Shown: positions 1 to 7,978, numbered from the stretch's first letter. The stretch: 21,401 bases of DNA from Paracoccaceae bacterium (GCA_025458985.1 JALORM010000022.1:1-21401); one strand, 5' to 3'. Notes: generated by a model from the sequence alone, not told the origin. Numbers and translations are program-made.

Positions 1-648
1 GTCGAGAACGCCCATCCGCGCTTCCGCGAGGCCCGCGAGGCGGTGGCGAGCGGCGACTACGACGCCGTGGTGCTGACCGAGGCGGTCGAGATCCGCGACA
101 TGCTGCGCTATCACGACAGCCCGCGCTACTTCGCGCTTTTCGCCGCCGAGGCGTGGAAGGCGCGGCCCGATGCGCGGATATACCTCTACGAGACCTGGCA
201 CCCGCTGGATACGCCCGAGGGCTGGCTGGAGCGGATCGACCGCGACCTGCCGATGTACTGGGAAGGCGGGATCATAAGGCCCGCGCTGGGGCGCCTGCCC
301 GAGGGGTCGCGCATCTTCCTCATCCCGGGCGGGCAGGCCCTTGCCGCGCTGGTGCGCGAGATCGAGGCACGGGGCGGGGTGGGCGGCGTGACCGACCGGA
401 CCGGCCTTTTCGGCCGGACCGAGGATGGCGGGGTCGACCAGATCCACCTCAACGACCTCGGCAACTACTTCATCGCGCTCGTGCACTACGCGGTGCTCTA
501 CCATCGCAGCCCCGAGGGGCTGCCCTTTGCGCTGCTCAAGGGCGACGGCACGCCGGCCGCGGCGCCCTCGGCCGACCTGGCGCAACTGATGCAGCGCATC
601 GCCGGGGACGTGGCGCGGTCGAACCCCCTGACCGGGGTCGGCCGGTAG
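1..648 (+). CDS. SGNH/GDSL hydrolase-like protein, 3' part (5' end outside window)
   Basis: The reading frame is open from base 1 and ends at TAG 646-648, so the gene starts upstream of the window; 215 codons are visible. The segment YDAVVLTEAVEIRD, then YLYETWH, then VDQIHLNDLGNYFIAL is the pattern of SGNH-fold hydrolase-like proteins seen in exopolysaccharide loci. The DQIH at fragment residues 146-149 would be the terminal Asp-x-x-His catalytic pair of that fold. The nucleophile serine block should lie in the missing N-terminus, so activity cannot be judged here. In polysaccharide clusters such proteins often act as acyl-ester hydrolases or O-acyltransferases, and the neighbours (two GT-C enzymes and a lipid-linked sugar operon) fit that. 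The next gene starts 71 bp downstream on the same strand, so the two may be co-transcribed. The internal GTG at 43 is not the true start, because the family pattern continues upstream of it. Confidence 0.6.
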   Translation, partial: VENAHPRFREAREAVASGDYDAVVLTEAVEIRDMLRYHDSPRYFALFAAEAWKARPDARIYLYETWHPLDTPEGWLERIDRDLPMYWEGGIIRPALGRLPEGSRIFLIPGGQALAALVREIEARGGVGGVTDRTGLFGRTEDGGVDQIHLNDLGNYFIALVHYAVLYHRSPEGLPFALLKGDGTPAAAPSADLAQLMQRIAGDVARSNPLTGVGR

Positions 649-665
649 GAAGGAACGCCCCGCCA

Positions 666-684
666 GTCCGGCCACGAGCCGGAC
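666..684 (+). other. short stem-loop between genes
   Basis: GTCCGGC (666-672) pairs with GCCGGAC (678-684) around the 5-nt loop CACGA, in the 71-bp gap between the SGNH-like gene and the GT-C gene. No T-run follows, so it is not a convincing intrinsic terminator. It could attenuate or stabilise the transcript, or be a chance hairpin in GC-rich DNA. Confidence 0.2.
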
Positions 685-719
685 CGGGGTGGACGGACGA
701 AGCTTCGGAGGGGAAGCGG

Positions 720-2354
720 ATGGCTGTCGACACGCACATTCGGTCCAACGCCCGGCAAGTGCCGCGTGGAGTGTCCGGCATGGGTCAGTGGCTTCTGCTC
801 GCGCTGGCCGCCTATGCCGCGATGGCCGCGTTCCATGCCTTCTTCGGCTACTACTTCTGGGGCCAGCACGGCTTCGAGGTCGGAAACGACGACGCCTTCA
901 TCAGTTTCCGCTACGCCCGCAACATCGTCGACGCCGGCGTGGCCAGCTTCAACGTCACCGACCCCATACCGGTCGAGGGCTACTCCAACCCGCTCCATGT
1001 CGCGCTGTCGGCGGTGGTCTATGCGCTGGTCGGCCCGGACCTGCTCTATCCCGTCATGGCGGTGGCCGGCGGCCTGGCGGTGGCGCTTGCCATCGCGCTT
1101 GTCGGGCAGGGTGTGGCACGGCGCGGCGGAGATACGGGTCTGGCCGGGCTGGTCATGCTGGCCGCCGCCCTGTGCCCGCCGCTGTGGCTGCATGGCACGT
1201 CGGGGCTCGAGACGCCCTTCGTCTTTCTGGGTCAGGCCGTCTTCTGGCTGGCCTGCGCCCGGATCGGGGCGGGTGACGGCGCCGGCGCCGGTCGGCAAGC
1301 TGCCGGCGCGGCACTCATCGGAAGCGCCATCGCGCTTGTCCTGCTGCGGACCGACGGCTTCCTCTTCCCTGCCATCGGCGTGCTCTGGCTGGCAGCGATC
1401 GGCCGGTGGGTCGCGGCGGTCCAGCTTCTGGCGGCGACCGCGCTGGCCTTCGGCCTGCAGGTCGGGCTGCGGTTTTGGTACTACGGCCTGCCGCTGCCGC
1501 TTCCGACCTATGTAAAGGTCAGCGGCCCGCTGGATCAGCGGCTGGTCAACGCCCTTGCCGACCTGGCCAGCATGGCCGTGAAGAACGGCCTTCTGCTGCC
1601 GCTTGCCGGCTTCGCGATCGCGGGGCTCGTCTGGCTTGCCCGGCTTGCCCGCACCCGGCGTGGGGCGCTTGCGGCGCTGCCGGTCGAGGTCTGGCTCGCC
1701 GGGGGGCTGCTCAGCTACTTCCTGCTGATCGGGGGCGACATCTACCGCGACCGGTTCCTGATCATCCTCTACCCGATGGGTACATTCCTCCTGCTCGACT
1801 GGGCAGGCCGGTCGCTGGGGCGCCGGGTGCAGCTGGCCGCGGCAGTTCTTGTCATCGCCTGGCAGGTCGGGGCTGCGGCAGCGATGGACAGGCGGATGGA
1901 CTATGTGTTCGACTGGCCCAAGTACGACCGCTGGGTGGTGCTCGGTCGCCTTCTGGGCGAGAGGCATCCGGGCGCCGTACTGGCCGTCGATGCGGCGGGC
2001 AAGCTTCCCTACTTCAGCGGTCTTCACACGATCGACATGCTCGGCCTGAACGACCGCCACATCGCCTTCGTCGAGCCCAAGATGGCCCTGCCAGGGCACA
2101 ACAAGTTCGATCCCGACTACGTCTTCGCAAGCCGCCCCGACCTGATCTGCGCGCATGCCATCGAGGCAGGCTCGCTGGCCTACTGGATCAACCGGCCGCG
2201 CTATCTGGAGGAGGGCTACGAGCTTGCCTACCTCGTGCACCACAGCCGGGTGGCCGAGCCTGTGGTCGAAACCGAAGGCCTGTCCGTGCCCGAGATCGAT
2301 GCGCTAGTCCTGGGGGGCTACTCCTACGGCTGCGTCCTCCTGCGCCGCCGCTGA
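720..2354 (+). CDS. GT-C superfamily membrane glycosyltransferase (AftB-like), candidate arabinosyltransferase
   Basis: This 544-residue polytopic membrane protein has a GT-C layout. A first membrane segment (about 22-45) is followed by an extracytoplasmic loop with NDDAFISFRYARN (56-68) and VEGYSNPL (85-92). About ten further hydrophobic segments and a soluble C-terminal domain follow, with DAAGKLPYFSGL and DMLGLNDRHIAF. The acidic pair after TM1 is the usual GT-C catalytic site, and the DDA..SFRYA...EGYSNP pattern is like mycobacterial AftB and relatives, which use polyprenyl-phosphate sugars. ATG 720 is chosen because GGAGGGG (707-713) sits 6 nt upstream; longer versions of the frame only shadow the SGNH gene. 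The DPA-type operon on the opposite strand supports lipid-linked arabinose as donor, but donor and acceptor are inferred. The 3' end overlaps the convergent GT-C gene by 51 bp. The general GT-C call is firm; the sugar is not. Confidence 0.8.
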   Translation: MAVDTHIRSNARQVPRGVSGMGQWLLLALAAYAAMAAFHAFFGYYFWGQHGFEVGNDDAFISFRYARNIVDAGVASFNVTDPIPVEGYSNPLHVALSAVVYALVGPDLLYPVMAVAGGLAVALAIALVGQGVARRGGDTGLAGLVMLAAALCPPLWLHGTSGLETPFVFLGQAVFWLACARIGAGDGAGAGRQAAGAALIGSAIALVLLRTDGFLFPAIGVLWLAAIGRWVAAVQLLAATALAFGLQVGLRFWYYGLPLPLPTYVKVSGPLDQRLVNALADLASMAVKNGLLLPLAGFAIAGLVWLARLARTRRGALAALPVEVWLAGGLLSYFLLIGGDIYRDRFLIILYPMGTFLLLDWAGRSLGRRVQLAAAVLVIAWQVGAAAAMDRRMDYVFDWPKYDRWVVLGRLLGERHPGAVLAVDAAGKLPYFSGLHTIDMLGLNDRHIAFVEPKMALPGHNKFDPDYVFASRPDLICAHAIEAGSLAYWINRPRYLEEGYELAYLVHHSRVAEPVVETEGLSVPEIDALVLGGYSYGCVLLRRR

Positions 2355-3923
2355 GGCGCCGCCCTCGCCTGCAGGGCGCCGGCGCAGCACGGCAAGGTTG
2401 GCCTCGGGCACATGGGTCACGACCTCGAAGACCTGCCCGAACTCCGGGTAGTCGGTCACCCAGTTCGCGATGCCTTCCCAGTCCGCCAGGAAGGCGATGT
2501 CGCTGTCGGCCACATAGCGCAGCACGTTGCCCTCGTCGCGGATCGCCGCCAGAGCGTCGGGGTTCACCTTGCCGTCGAGGTTGATCGTGCGGTCGTGCCA
2601 GTAGCCGAGCGTTCCGGTCTGCACCGCACCGACCCAGGTCTCTTCGGGGACGTTGCTGCGCACCCAGTCGACCACCTGGAAGTGGCCCTGTCCTTCCGCC
2701 CCGGGAAGCAGCGGCCGCGCGAGCAGCGCGACCGACAGCGCCACGGCACCCAGGCCAAGGACCGCGACGCCACCCTGCCAGCGGCCGGCAACGACCCGGC
2801 GGGCGAGGTCGATGGCGACCCAGAGGGCGGCCACGATCAGAAGCGGTGCCAGCACCGACATGTAGCGGCTGAGGAAATGGGGCGCGCCGAAGTTCAGACC
2901 GTAGTAGGCGGCGATTGCGAGCCCGTGCAGCGCATAGGCCGCCACGACGAAGCGCATCGTCCCGCCCCGGCGCCACAGCCCGGCCAGGAACCACAGCAGC
3001 ACTGCCAGCACGACGGCCGCCATGGCCAGCGACACGACGGCCGAGCTTTCGAACCGCGTGGGCACGGGAAGCATCGGGAACATGTGCTCGAACAGCTTCA
3101 CCGGGATCAGCGGGAGGTTCTGGCCGAAGGTGATCCCGAGCGATTGCGACCAGCCGCTGATCGGCATGATCGATCCGAAGCTGAGCTTGTTGTAGACAAG
3201 CCAGGGCGCGGCGAGCGCCACGCTGATCAGGCCCGGTGGCACCAGCCGCGCCAGCATCCCTGAAAAGCCGGTGCGCTGGCGGATCAGGCAGTCGAGCGCC
3301 CAGACGGCGAAGATCGCCGTCACCAGGAAGGCGCCGTCGATCCGGGCAAGAAAGGTGATGCCGCCCAGAAGGCCCAGAAGCAGTCCCGCCCCGGCACCCG
3401 CGTCGCGCCCGCGATCGAGCACCCGGGCGAACTGCAGCAGGAGCAGCAGCGCCGCCAGCGTGTAGAGGCCTGTCTCGAGCGCGTTCATCGTGTGGCGCAG
3501 GAGCAGCGGGCCGGCGAACCACAGCGTCGCGGCAAGCCAGGGCCAGGCGGGATGGTCGTCCTGCTGGCCGAGGACGCGGGCGGCGAAGGCGCGCACCGCG
3601 AAGAAGCCCCCCAGAGCCGCAGTGGCGGCGATCAGGTGGATGCCGATCAGGCTGGTAACCTTGTCTCCGCCGGTCAGCAGATAGGGAATCGTGAAGAGGA
3701 AGGTGGCAAGCGGCTGCACCCCGTTGGTCGGGACCGTTCCTTCCGAGACCGACATGCCAAGCCCGATCGCCATGTTCCGCGCGACCGTGAGCATCAGGTA
3801 GCCGTCTTCGGTCATGAAGAACTGCGCCAGATGGGGCTGACCCGTGACGATGGGAAACAGGCGGTAGAGAAAGGCAAGGGCAGCGACGAGCAGAAGGATG
3901 GGAAGCAGGCTGCGCTCGAACAT
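2304..3923 (-). CDS. GT-C superfamily membrane glycosyltransferase, last gene of the DPA-type operon
   Basis: This 539-residue membrane protein starts at ATG 3923-3921, with GAGGAG 6 nt upstream. TM1 (about 5-22) is followed by MTEDGYLMLTVARNMAIGLG (37-56) and PTNGVQPL (65-72). The acidic pair ED and the N-G-x-x-P-L signature after TM1 are the GT-C donor/catalytic loop pattern. About ten more membrane segments follow, with the loop NALETGLY after TM4. The soluble C-terminal domain contains WVGAVQTGTLGYW and NLDGKVNP. Such enzymes take a sugar from a polyprenyl-phosphate carrier on the periplasmic face. It starts 26 bp after the DprE2-like gene and is probably in the same transcript, which makes it the most natural user of the operon's lipid-linked sugar. 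Its last 17 codons overlap the 3' end of the plus-strand GT-C gene. It shares fold and motif layout with that protein but is clearly diverged from it, so this is not a recent duplicate. Confidence 0.78.
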   Translation of the reverse strand: MFERSLLPILLLVAALAFLYRLFPIVTGQPHLAQFFMTEDGYLMLTVARNMAIGLGMSVSEGTVPTNGVQPLATFLFTIPYLLTGGDKVTSLIGIHLIAATAALGGFFAVRAFAARVLGQQDDHPAWPWLAATLWFAGPLLLRHTMNALETGLYTLAALLLLLQFARVLDRGRDAGAGAGLLLGLLGGITFLARIDGAFLVTAIFAVWALDCLIRQRTGFSGMLARLVPPGLISVALAAPWLVYNKLSFGSIMPISGWSQSLGITFGQNLPLIPVKLFEHMFPMLPVPTRFESSAVVSLAMAAVVLAVLLWFLAGLWRRGGTMRFVVAAYALHGLAIAAYYGLNFGAPHFLSRYMSVLAPLLIVAALWVAIDLARRVVAGRWQGGVAVLGLGAVALSVALLARPLLPGAEGQGHFQVVDWVRSNVPEETWVGAVQTGTLGYWHDRTINLDGKVNPDALAAIRDEGNVLRYVADSDIAFLADWEGIANWVTDYPEFGQVFEVVTHVPEANLAVLRRRPAGEGGASAAAQEDAAVGVAPQD

Positions 3924-3949
3924 CAGGGTCTCCTCGGAAACTTCGGCGA

Positions 3950-4717
3950 TCAGAATCGGGTCCGCATGAAAATCCGTTCGGGAAGGTGCGTGATGATGCC
4001 CATGACGATCCGCCAGATCGGATCGACATGCACCGGCCGGCCGCGGTCGAGCCCCGCGAGGATCCGGGCCGCCAGCGCCTCGGGGGTGGTCGTGAGCGCG
4101 CCGGGCAGGTCCATCCCTTCGGTCATCGCCGTGGCGACGAATCCGGGCTTGACGGTCATCACCAGTAGCGGCCGGGCGGCGTATTTCTGGCGCATCCCCG
4201 AGAGCCAGGCGGTGAAGCCGGCCTTGGCGGCGCCGTAGACGTAGTTCTTCGCGCGCCCCCGGTCGCCTGCGACCGAGCTGATGCCGATCACCGCCCCCGG
4301 CCCGCCCGCCGCATCGATCCGACGGGCCGCGGCTTCCAGCATCAGGGCTGGCCCGGTGAAATTGGTTGCGATCACCTTCGCCGCCAGGCCTGGGTCGGCG
4401 GCATTCGCGTCCTGGTCGCCCATCCAGCCGACCGCCGAGATCACGATGCGGGGCAGCGCCGGCAGGCTGTCTAGAAAGGTCTCGAACCCGGCGATGTCGG
4501 TCGCGTCGAAAGCATGCGCCGTGACCTCGACGCCATGGCGCGTGGCGAAGTCGGCAAGATCGCGGTCAAGCTCGGCGGGGTCGCGGACAGCCAGTTGCAG
4601 CGGGTGCCCGCGGGCAGCCAGTGCGTGGGCGAGCGCGCGCGCGATGTCGGACTTTGCACCCAGCACCAGCACGGGCGCGGCGGCATTGCCCCCCGCGGGC
4701 TCCGACACGCGGCTCAC
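3950..4717 (-). CDS. dprE2: SDR-family reductase, DprE2-like (decaprenylphospho-erythro-pentofuranosid-2-ulose 2-reductase)
   Basis: This is a 255-residue short-chain dehydrogenase/reductase. VLVLGAKSDIARALA (16-30) is the N-terminal dinucleotide-binding turn, in the DprE2-like G-A-x-S-D-I-A form. The catalytic parts are ISSVAG (Ser) and Y161-x3-K165 within NYVYGAAKAG. In mycobacteria DprE2 reduces the 2-keto intermediate made by DprE1 with NADH, giving decaprenyl-phosphoryl-arabinose. Translation starts at GTG 4717, overlapping the TGA of the DprE1-like gene by 4 nt, so the two are translationally coupled as expected for partners. No downstream in-frame ATG lies before the nucleotide-binding motif. 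The C-terminus (IWRIVMGIITHLPERIFMRT) is hydrophobic and basic, compatible with membrane association. On sequence alone it could be a generic SDR; the adjacent DprE1-like and UbiA genes make the specific assignment likely. Confidence 0.82.
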   Translation of the reverse strand: MSRVSEPAGGNAAAPVLVLGAKSDIARALAHALAARGHPLQLAVRDPAELDRDLADFATRHGVEVTAHAFDATDIAGFETFLDSLPALPRIVISAVGWMGDQDANAADPGLAAKVIATNFTGPALMLEAAARRIDAAGGPGAVIGISSVAGDRGRAKNYVYGAAKAGFTAWLSGMRQKYAARPLLVMTVKPGFVATAMTEGMDLPGALTTTPEALAARILAGLDRGRPVHVDPIWRIVMGIITHLPERIFMRTRF

Positions 4718-6060
4718 AGGCCGAGCCTCGCCGACTGGGCCGAGCGCATCCGCGGCGGGGTTCCCTGGGCGTCGCGCAGGGCGCGGAAGGTGTCGAGGGC
4801 CGGCCCGTAGCCGGCCCGCAGCGTCTCGGATGTCATGCGGCTGTCCTTTGCAAGATAGAGGCGCCCCCCCGCCGCGCGCGTGATCGCGTCGAGCCGGTCC
4901 ATCAGCCTGAGCGATGCGGGCCGGAGCGGGAAGTCGAGCGCCAGTGTGTAGCCCTCGATCGGGAACGACATCGGCCGGTCGGCAGCGCCGGGGCCGAACC
5001 GCTTCAGCACCGCCAGGAACGACCCGAGGCCCGAGGCGGCGATCGCGTCGAGCAGGTCGCCCAGTCCGTCCCGCGCGGTGGCGAGCGGCAGGGCGCACTG
5101 GTACTGCGCGAAGCCGCGCGGTCCGTAGATGCGGTTCCAGTCCAGGATCGCGTCGAGCGGGTAGAAATAGGTGGCCCAGTCGACCAGCTGCGGGTCGGCC
5201 TTGCGCGCGCCCGCGCGGAAGTAGGCGCGGTTGAACAGGCCCACGCTGAACCGGTTCAGGGCGAAGCCCGGCGCGTCGAAGGGCACGCGGCGGGATGTCT
5301 TGGGCGGGGTCTCGAAGGGACGGCCACGGCGCTCTGGCGGCAGGTCGCCCGGCGTCGCGTGCTCGCCCAGGTAGACGAGGCTGCGGCCTCGGGCGGCGCC
5401 GCTGGCAAGGCAGTCGATCCAGGCGACCGAATAGGTGGCGTCGAGGTTGGCCTCGAACGCGCTGATGGCGGCGTCGAGATCCGGGGCCACGATGGTGCGC
5501 TGCGTGATCCAGCCGGTCTCGACCGGCCGCAGGCGTACCGCCGCGGTCACGATCATTCCGGTCAGGCCCATCGCGCCGGGCGTGGCGCGGAACAGTTCGG
5601 CGTTCGACTGCGCAGAGCAGCGCCGCACTTCGCCGTCTGGGCAGAGCAGGTCGAACCAGGCGACGTGATCGGCAAAGCTGCCTTCGCCGTGATGGTTCTT
5701 GCCGTGGACGTCGGCGGCGATGGCGCCGCCGATGGTCACGAAGCGCGTGCCGGGCGTGACGGCCGGGAAGAAGCCACGCGGCAGGAAGGCGGCGATGATC
5801 TCGGCCAGCGACACGCCCGCCTCCGCCTCCAGCAGGCCCGACGCGGCATCGAAGCGGATCATCCGGTTGAGCTTGCGGCTCGAGATCACGCCAGCGGCGT
5901 TCAGCGCCGCGTCGCCGTAGCTGCGGCCAAGCCCGCGCGGGATCGCCGAGGGCAGCGCCGCGAGGGCAGCCGCGGCAGCGTCGGGCCGATCCGGCACCGC
6001 CTCGGCACAGTAGACACGGGGCCAGCGGCCCCAGCCCGCGATCTCGCGCCGGACGATCAT
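4714..6060 (-). CDS. dprE1: FAD-binding oxidoreductase, DprE1-like (decaprenylphospho-ribofuranose 2-oxidase)
   Basis: This is a 448-residue flavoprotein of the VAO/PCMH fold. The FAD pyrophosphate loop IPRGLGRSYGDAALN (40-54) is nearly identical in pattern to DprE1, followed by TIGGAIAADVHGKNHH. The C-terminal substrate domain has MSFPIEGYTLALDFPL (364-379) and YLAKDSR (403-409). Lys405 matches the catalytic Lys418 of M. tuberculosis DprE1. The residue matching drug-target Cys387 is Ala374; the 31-residue spacing between the two positions is the same as in the mycobacterial enzyme. DprE1 oxidises the 2'-hydroxyl of polyprenyl-phosphoryl-ribose, the first half of epimerisation to arabinose. 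ATG 6060 overlaps the GtrA stop by 4 nt and the stop overlaps the DprE2 start by 4 nt. Sugar-lactone oxidases are the main alternative family, but the downstream SDR and upstream UbiA argue against them. Confidence 0.87.
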   Translation of the reverse strand: MIVRREIAGWGRWPRVYCAEAVPDRPDAAAAALAALPSAIPRGLGRSYGDAALNAAGVISSRKLNRMIRFDAASGLLEAEAGVSLAEIIAAFLPRGFFPAVTPGTRFVTIGGAIAADVHGKNHHGEGSFADHVAWFDLLCPDGEVRRCSAQSNAELFRATPGAMGLTGMIVTAAVRLRPVETGWITQRTIVAPDLDAAISAFEANLDATYSVAWIDCLASGAARGRSLVYLGEHATPGDLPPERRGRPFETPPKTSRRVPFDAPGFALNRFSVGLFNRAYFRAGARKADPQLVDWATYFYPLDAILDWNRIYGPRGFAQYQCALPLATARDGLGDLLDAIAASGLGSFLAVLKRFGPGAADRPMSFPIEGYTLALDFPLRPASLRLMDRLDAITRAAGGRLYLAKDSRMTSETLRAGYGPALDTFRALRDAQGTPPRMRSAQSARLGL

Positions 6061-6482
6061 GCCGGCGCCCCCGACGTGAACACGTAACGGCGGTCGAGCT
6101 GGTACTTGACCCAGTAGCCGATCGCGAGCCCGAGCGCACCGCCAAGGTACAGCATCGCGCGATTGCCGGAAACCAGGAAGAACGCCGTCTGCGTGCCCCA
6201 GAAGATCACGGTCGTCGCGACACCCATCAGGGTATAGAGCGAGAACCTGCGGCCGTGGGCGGCCAGCCCTGTACTGCCGTCGCGGAAGATCCAGCGCTTG
6301 TCGAGCGCGTACTTCACCACGAGGCCGGTCCCCGTTCCTGCGGCAAGCGCCAGCCAGTAGGCGGGCCCCGCCGCGCCCTCCGGCGGCAGGAGTTCGTGTA
6401 CGGCGGCCTGCGTCGCGAGGTTCACCGCCGTCGCAACGGCTCCGAAGGCCGCATAGAGCGCCGCAAGCCGGAGCTTCGTCAC
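6057..6482 (-). CDS. GtrA-family small membrane protein (Rv3789-like position)
   Basis: This 141-residue protein has four predicted membrane helices. It shows the GtrA hallmark twice: KYALDKRWIF after helix 2 and KYQLDRRYVF near the C-terminus, an internal two-fold repeat. GtrA proteins are proposed to move or recruit polyprenyl-phosphate sugars at the membrane. The mycobacterial member Rv3789 sits beside dprE1/dprE2 and has been proposed both as a decaprenyl-phosphoryl-arabinose flippase and as an anchor for an arabinosyltransferase. Here it lies between the UbiA and DprE1-like genes and overlaps each by 4 nt. The start is GTG 6482, whose last two bases are part of the UbiA TGA. The family call is firm; transport versus scaffolding cannot be told from sequence. 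Confidence 0.85.
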   Translation of the reverse strand: MTKLRLAALYAAFGAVATAVNLATQAAVHELLPPEGAAGPAYWLALAAGTGTGLVVKYALDKRWIFRDGSTGLAAHGRRFSLYTLMGVATTVIFWGTQTAFFLVSGNRAMLYLGGALGLAIGYWVKYQLDRRYVFTSGAPA

Positions 6483-7978
6483 GACCAGAGACCCGCACCG
6501 ACGACGATGAGAAGGGAAAACAGCACCGCAAGCCGGCTGGGCCAGTCCCGTGCCGCGAACACGATCGGATCGTCGTCCATGTAGCCGCGGTGCGTCATCA
6601 GGACCATGCGTCCGATCCAGTAGAGCAGCAGGGGACAGATCAGCCACAGCAGCTCGGGCCGGGCATAGAGCGAGATCACCGCCTCGCTGTTGATGTAGAG
6701 GGCGAAGACCATGACCGCGGCGAAGCCCGAGGAGATCGCCATCTCGCGCAGGAGCGGCAGGTCCGATGTCTGGTAGCCGCGCCCTGCGGTCTTGGCGCCC
6801 TCGGCCTGCTGCGCCAGTTCGGCCTGGCGCTTCACAGCGGCCAGCGAGAGGAACAGGAACAACGAGAAACCGAGCATCCAGGGCGACAGCGAAAGCCCGG
6901 TCGCCGCAGCCCCGCCGATGATCCGCGCTGTGTAGAGCCCAGCGAGGGTAAGGACGTCGACCAGCGCCTTTCGCTTCAGCCAGAAAGAATAGGCGAAGGT
7001 CCCGAGGTAGTAGACGGCAAGCGCCCCCAGAAAGGCGGGCGGCGTCCAGATCAGCGCGATGGCCGCTGCGACAAGGAGAAGCGCAGGGGCTGCGACCAGC
7101 CCGAACGCGATGGGCAGCCGTCCCGCGGCGAAGGGCCGGCGGCGCTTGCGTGGATGGGCACGGTCTGCCTGCAGGTCGACGAGGTCGTTGAGCAGGTAGA
7201 CGCTGGAGGCGGTCAGGCAGAAGGCGACGAAGGCCGCCAGCGCCGCAGGCAGCGCCGCGGTGTCGTGGGCGGCGAGCATCGGCAGGAACACCAGGACGTT
7301 CTTCGACCACTGGTGCGGCCGCAACGATTCCAGCGCGGTGCGCAAGCTTGCTGCGGCCTCGCCGACGTGGTGCACGTCTGCGTGCCGCGCATGGACCTTG
7401 CGCCGCAGCGGCTCCGGGGCGCGGACGGTGATCGCCCGGCGCGCCGCCGACCAGACAGGCAGGTCGGCGTGGGCATCGCCCACATAGTCGAATCCGCGCG
7501 GACCGTAGCGCTGTTCGAGGAAGGCGGCCTTGGCCGCGCCGCCGAGGTTTCCGGCCGTGTCGCCGCCGCCGGTACCGATCGCGTCGTCGAACAGCCCCAG
7601 GTGCTCGGCCACCGCGTCGACCTGCGCCTGGTCCGAGGCCGAAACCAGGGCGGTGCGGCGGCCGCGGGCGCGGGCATCGCGGACGAGGTCCAGCACCGCC
7701 TCGTCATAGGGCAGGCCCGCGCCCGGCGTCACATGCGCCTCGGCGACCCGCCGCTTGAACGCGGCCTTTCCCGCCAGCAGGGCGGCGAGGATGCCCGGCA
7801 GATGCGCCGGGCGCCGTGCGAGAGCGCCGAGGAGGTTCTCGTGCAGGGTATCCGTGCGGCAGAGGGTGCCGTCGAGGTCGACGACAAGGACGACGTCGCC
7901 CTGCAGCAGCGCCTCGCGGCCGGCCGGGGCCGCGTGCCCCGAATCCTCGGAGCCGACGACGGGTCGGGCATTCGTCAT
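6479..7978 (-). CDS. HAD phosphatase-UbiA prenyltransferase fusion (polyprenyl-phosphate phosphoribosyltransferase type)
   Basis: This 499-residue protein has two parts. Residues about 28-205 are a HAD-superfamily hydrolase: DLDGT (34-38, nucleophile Asp34 and acid Asp36), LVSAS (111-115, motif II Ser/Thr) and GDAHADLPVW (167-176, motif IV acids). Residues about 213-499 are a UbiA-type membrane prenyltransferase. RPHQWSKNVLVF (220-231) and the Mg2+-binding NDLVDLQAD (264-272) are followed by YSFWLKRKALVDVL, the sub-family pattern of mycobacterial Rv3806c (decaprenyl-phosphate 5-phosphoribosyltransferase). That enzyme joins PRPP to polyprenyl phosphate. The fused HAD domain could remove the 5-phosphate afterwards (inference). 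Start ATG 7978 lacks a strong Shine-Dalgarno. A TTG at 8041 with GGGAG upstream would add 21 residues and cannot be excluded. This is the first gene of the operon, and its stop overlaps the GtrA start by 4 nt. Confidence 0.85.
   Translation of the reverse strand: MTNARPVVGSEDSGHAAPAGREALLQGDVVLVVDLDGTLCRTDTLHENLLGALARRPAHLPGILAALLAGKAAFKRRVAEAHVTPGAGLPYDEAVLDLVRDARARGRRTALVSASDQAQVDAVAEHLGLFDDAIGTGGGDTAGNLGGAAKAAFLEQRYGPRGFDYVGDAHADLPVWSAARRAITVRAPEPLRRKVHARHADVHHVGEAAASLRTALESLRPHQWSKNVLVFLPMLAAHDTAALPAALAAFVAFCLTASSVYLLNDLVDLQADRAHPRKRRRPFAAGRLPIAFGLVAAPALLLVAAAIALIWTPPAFLGALAVYYLGTFAYSFWLKRKALVDVLTLAGLYTARIIGGAAATGLSLSPWMLGFSLFLFLSLAAVKRQAELAQQAEGAKTAGRGYQTSDLPLLREMAISSGFAAVMVFALYINSEAVISLYARPELLWLICPLLLYWIGRMVLMTHRGYMDDDPIVFAARDWPSRLAVLFSLLIVVGAGLWS

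Noticed and set aside
498..2243. 581-residue minus-strand open frame
   Set aside because: It is an antisense shadow of the GT-C gene: low-complexity composition, no family motif, and the plus-strand frame has clear membrane and catalytic patterns.
4621..6087. 488-residue plus-strand open frame opposite the DprE1-like gene
   Set aside because: Arg/Gly/Ala-rich antisense shadow in GC-rich DNA; the minus-strand frame holds full FAD-oxidase motifs.
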